Shown here piece after piece: positions 23,191 through 24,433 of a DNA stretch of 24,433 nt (its first letter is position 1; the number at the start of each line of letters is the position of its first letter). Under the pieces are notes generated by a model. The model was not told the origin of the DNA and made no database searches. It was given only the letters and a program-made list of their open reading frames with translations. This stretch comes from Caldisericaceae bacterium. Lineage in GTDB: Bacteria > Caldisericota > Caldisericia > Caldisericales > Caldisericaceae. Where the stretch lies: NCBI GenBank assembly GCA_021161495.1, contig JAGHAO010000098.1:1-24433 (forward strand), in the 5' to 3' direction. Made by a program: the position numbers and the translations under genes.

Positions 23191-23777
23191 ACGATCTCAG
23201 TATGTCAAACCCCAAAACGAAGTTGACGTTATGGGTAGTTTTAATTTTGATACTTGCGGTTGTTTTTTATTGGTTTTTAATCAAACCGCAATTTGCACAA
23301 ATCAATACCTTAAAAAGCCAGATAATGACGAAAGAGCAAAAACTTGCCACGCTGCTATTAGCTCAAAAAAGAGAGAAGGAACTTCTCGCCGAAAATAAAA
23401 TGATGCAGGAAAGGATTGTGGAACTGCAAAAGATACTTCCTGTTTTCCCCGATGAATTTCTTTTCGGGGAAGAATTTCAGGTGATGGCTAAACTATGCGG
23501 AGTAAACATTGATTCCCTTACTTTTGTAAATAGAAAACCGAAAGGTGCTCCCCAAAATTCCGTTTCCTTCCAGGTGTCGGTTTCCGCAAACAAGCTAGAC
23601 AATATCAGATATTTCTTAATTCACATAGGTAGCTTTCCACAAATAATTAATGTGAATTCGTTATCTTTGCAAAAGGGTAGTTCGAAAAGCGGTTTTCGCG
23701 GTAGTTTTCAACAAGCTAAAGGATCTTCGTATTCCGCAAATATTAGCGGAATTATTTATCTTTCCCAAAGGAAGTGA
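23187..23777 (+). CDS. pilO: Type IV pilus assembly protein PilO
   Basis: A 196-residue bitopic protein: a short cytoplasmic N-terminus, a transmembrane helix at about residues 13-32 (LTLWVVLILILAVVFYWFLI), a coiled coil at about 37-75 (QINTLKSQIMTKEQKL) and a periplasmic ferredoxin-like domain with ILPVFPDEFLF and VSFQVSVSANKLDNIRYFL, typical of PilO/GspM-like partners of PilN. The ATG at 23187 overlaps the pilN stop by the common ATGA arrangement and has a purine-rich GGAAGGGG upstream. A GTG at 23169 in frame is less likely. Weak sequence conservation is normal for this family, so context carries much of the call. Confidence 0.88.
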   Translation: MNDLSMSNPKTKLTLWVVLILILAVVFYWFLIKPQFAQINTLKSQIMTKEQKLATLLLAQKREKELLAENKMMQERIVELQKILPVFPDEFLFGEEFQVMAKLCGVNIDSLTFVNRKPKGAPQNSVSFQVSVSANKLDNIRYFLIHIGSFPQIINVNSLSLQKGSSKSGFRGSFQQAKGSSYSANISGIIYLSQRK

Positions 23778-23782
23778 AGGCG

Positions 23783-24085
23783 ATGAATAACATAAAAGAA
23801 AAGAACTCGAAGAAAAAGAAAAAACTCAAAAGAAAAAGAATTAAGATATCCAGATCCACGATTTACGCAATTTTAATTATTATAGCAATCTTCTTGATAT
23901 GGCAGTTTTTAGCTGTTCCTATGATGATCGGAAATATCAGCAATCCCCCGGTGGGCCAGATACCGCCTATAAAGAGAGGGGATGTTAAGTTTGTTGATAG
24001 TCAAATTTACAAAAGAGTTTTGAAAAACATTCCGCCTCTTGTCCCCCCTAAAACGGAACTCGGGAAAAAGAATCCTTTTGAATAA
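23783..24085 (+). CDS. Short PilP-like bitopic membrane protein
   Basis: A 100-residue protein with a very Lys-rich cytoplasmic N-terminus (KKKKKLKRKRIK), one transmembrane helix (AILIIIAIFLIWQFLAVP) and a short Pro-rich extracytoplasmic tail ending GKKNPFE. The position after pilO and the G-x-x-D/N-PF ending recall the PilP/GspC segment just before its beta domain. That beta domain is missing, and the next gene begins 26 bases later, so this is either a minimal PilP equivalent or a lineage-specific partner. Its membrane anchor is a helix and not a lipoprotein signal. The ATG at 23783 is preferred because AAAGGAA is ten bases upstream; a GTG at 23774 overlapping the pilO stop (GTGA) is the alternative and would add three residues. 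Confidence 0.65.
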   Translation: MNNIKEKNSKKKKKLKRKRIKISRSTIYAILIIIAIFLIWQFLAVPMMIGNISNPPVGQIPPIKRGDVKFVDSQIYKRVLKNIPPLVPPKTELGKKNPFE

Positions 24086-24111
24086 ATAAATCGGGAAAGG
24101 AGAATTTTCAT

Positions 24112-24433
24112 ATGAACAAACGTGCGGAGTCTCTTTTTGAAGAGATTCGGAATAATAATGTGGATGCGTTTTTTGTTACGGCAACTCCCAACATTCGTTA
24201 TCTTACGGGTTTTACCGGAGAAGATGCTTTTCTTCTTGCAGTAAACGGGAAGATTTTTCTTATTGTGGACTCACGGTTTACCGCCCAGGCGCAAAACGAA
24301 GTTTTCGAGGGCGTGGATGTAGTTGAGTACAAACCTCCCATTCTAAATTTTTTAAAAGACCTCTTATTAAAATATAAAGTTCATTGGTTGGGTATAGAAA
24401 AGAACAGGTTAAGCGCAGAACTTTTCATAGAAC
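24112..24433 (+). CDS. Xaa-Pro aminopeptidase / dipeptidase (M24), 3' end missing
   Basis: The reading frame is open from ATG 24112, behind GGAAAGGAGAA, to the window edge, giving 107 residues. The sequence is the creatinase-type N-terminal domain of M24B peptidases: KRAESLFEEIRNNNVDAFFV, then TPNIRYLTGFTGEDAFLL, IVDSRFTAQAQNEV and a WLGIEKNRLSAELF stretch. These enzymes cut Xaa-Pro bonds with a two-metal pita-bread domain, which lies beyond the window. It follows the PilP-like gene by 26 bases with no terminator in between, so it may be co-transcribed with the pilus genes. PepP and PepQ cannot be told apart from this part. Confidence 0.9.
   Translation, partial: MNKRAESLFEEIRNNNVDAFFVTATPNIRYLTGFTGEDAFLLAVNGKIFLIVDSRFTAQAQNEVFEGVDVVEYKPPILNFLKDLLLKYKVHWLGIEKNRLSAELFIE

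Noticed and set aside
1..24433. CRISPR arrays, tRNA or rRNA genes, insertion sequences, phage or defence genes
   Set aside because: I saw no regularly spaced repeats, no cloverleaf or rRNA segments and no transposase, integrase or nuclease-type genes; the window reads as core chromosome.

Overview
The window is a densely packed bacterial chromosome segment of moderately low GC (roughly 40%, estimated by eye). It holds 22 protein-coding genes, two of them cut by the window edges. Most junctions overlap or nearly abut, start codons include ATG, GTG and TTG, and I see no mobile elements, CRISPR arrays, tRNAs or rRNAs. The gene set fits a thermophile-like deep-branching bacterium of the Caldisericota/Cryosericota, Coprothermobacterota or Thermotogota kind: a short EF-Ts, tandem ATP-type and PPi-type phosphofructokinases, the MEP isoprenoid pathway, a surface protein ending in copper-amine-oxidase-N-like repeats, and PilMNO. 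That placement is inference and I cannot fix the phylum.

Region 1 (1-8206, + strand) is core information processing and isoprenoid synthesis. A partial rimI-like acetyltransferase overlaps tsaD. After the only long non-coding gap (1319-1640), which carries a promoter and a foldable mRNA leader, comes rpsB-tsf-pyrH-frr-uppS-dxr-rseP-ispG with gaps of no more than 12 nt. It covers ribosomal protein S2, EF-Ts, UMP kinase, ribosome recycling, undecaprenyl-PP synthase, two MEP-pathway enzymes and a site-2 protease. cdsA, often found between uppS and dxr, is absent there.

Region 2 (8192-10647, - strand) has an M20 amidohydrolase followed by an MFS permease. The permease has a near-consensus sigma-70 promoter inside the 3' end of the amidohydrolase gene, placed so that its mRNA should be leaderless.

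Region 3 (10742-13528, + strand) encodes a 928-residue secreted multidomain protein: signal peptide, four divergent ~130-residue repeats I do not recognise, a chitobiase-C-like segment, two Ig-like domains and two copper-amine-oxidase-N half-repeats. It ends at a strong hairpin that also serves the converging operon.

Region 4 (13558-18794, - strand) is one five-gene unit: pncC (CinA-C), PPi-type PFK, ATP-type PFK, a membrane histidine kinase and an NtrC-class sigma-54 activator. It physically links the fructose-6-phosphate control point to a two-component system.

Region 5 (18905-24433, + strand) has proS overlapping a prepilin peptidase gene (pilD). Next comes pilM-pilN-pilO plus a very short PilP-like membrane protein, then the start of an M24 Xaa-Pro peptidase gene that runs off the window.

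The points most worth a second look are the probable leaderless promoters, the rpsB leader fold, the Asn103 substitution in the ATP-type PFK, a Pro at a normally His position in DXR, the PFK/two-component operon, the unknown repeats in the surface protein and the minimal PilP-like protein. I found no obviously new multi-gene defence or mobile system.
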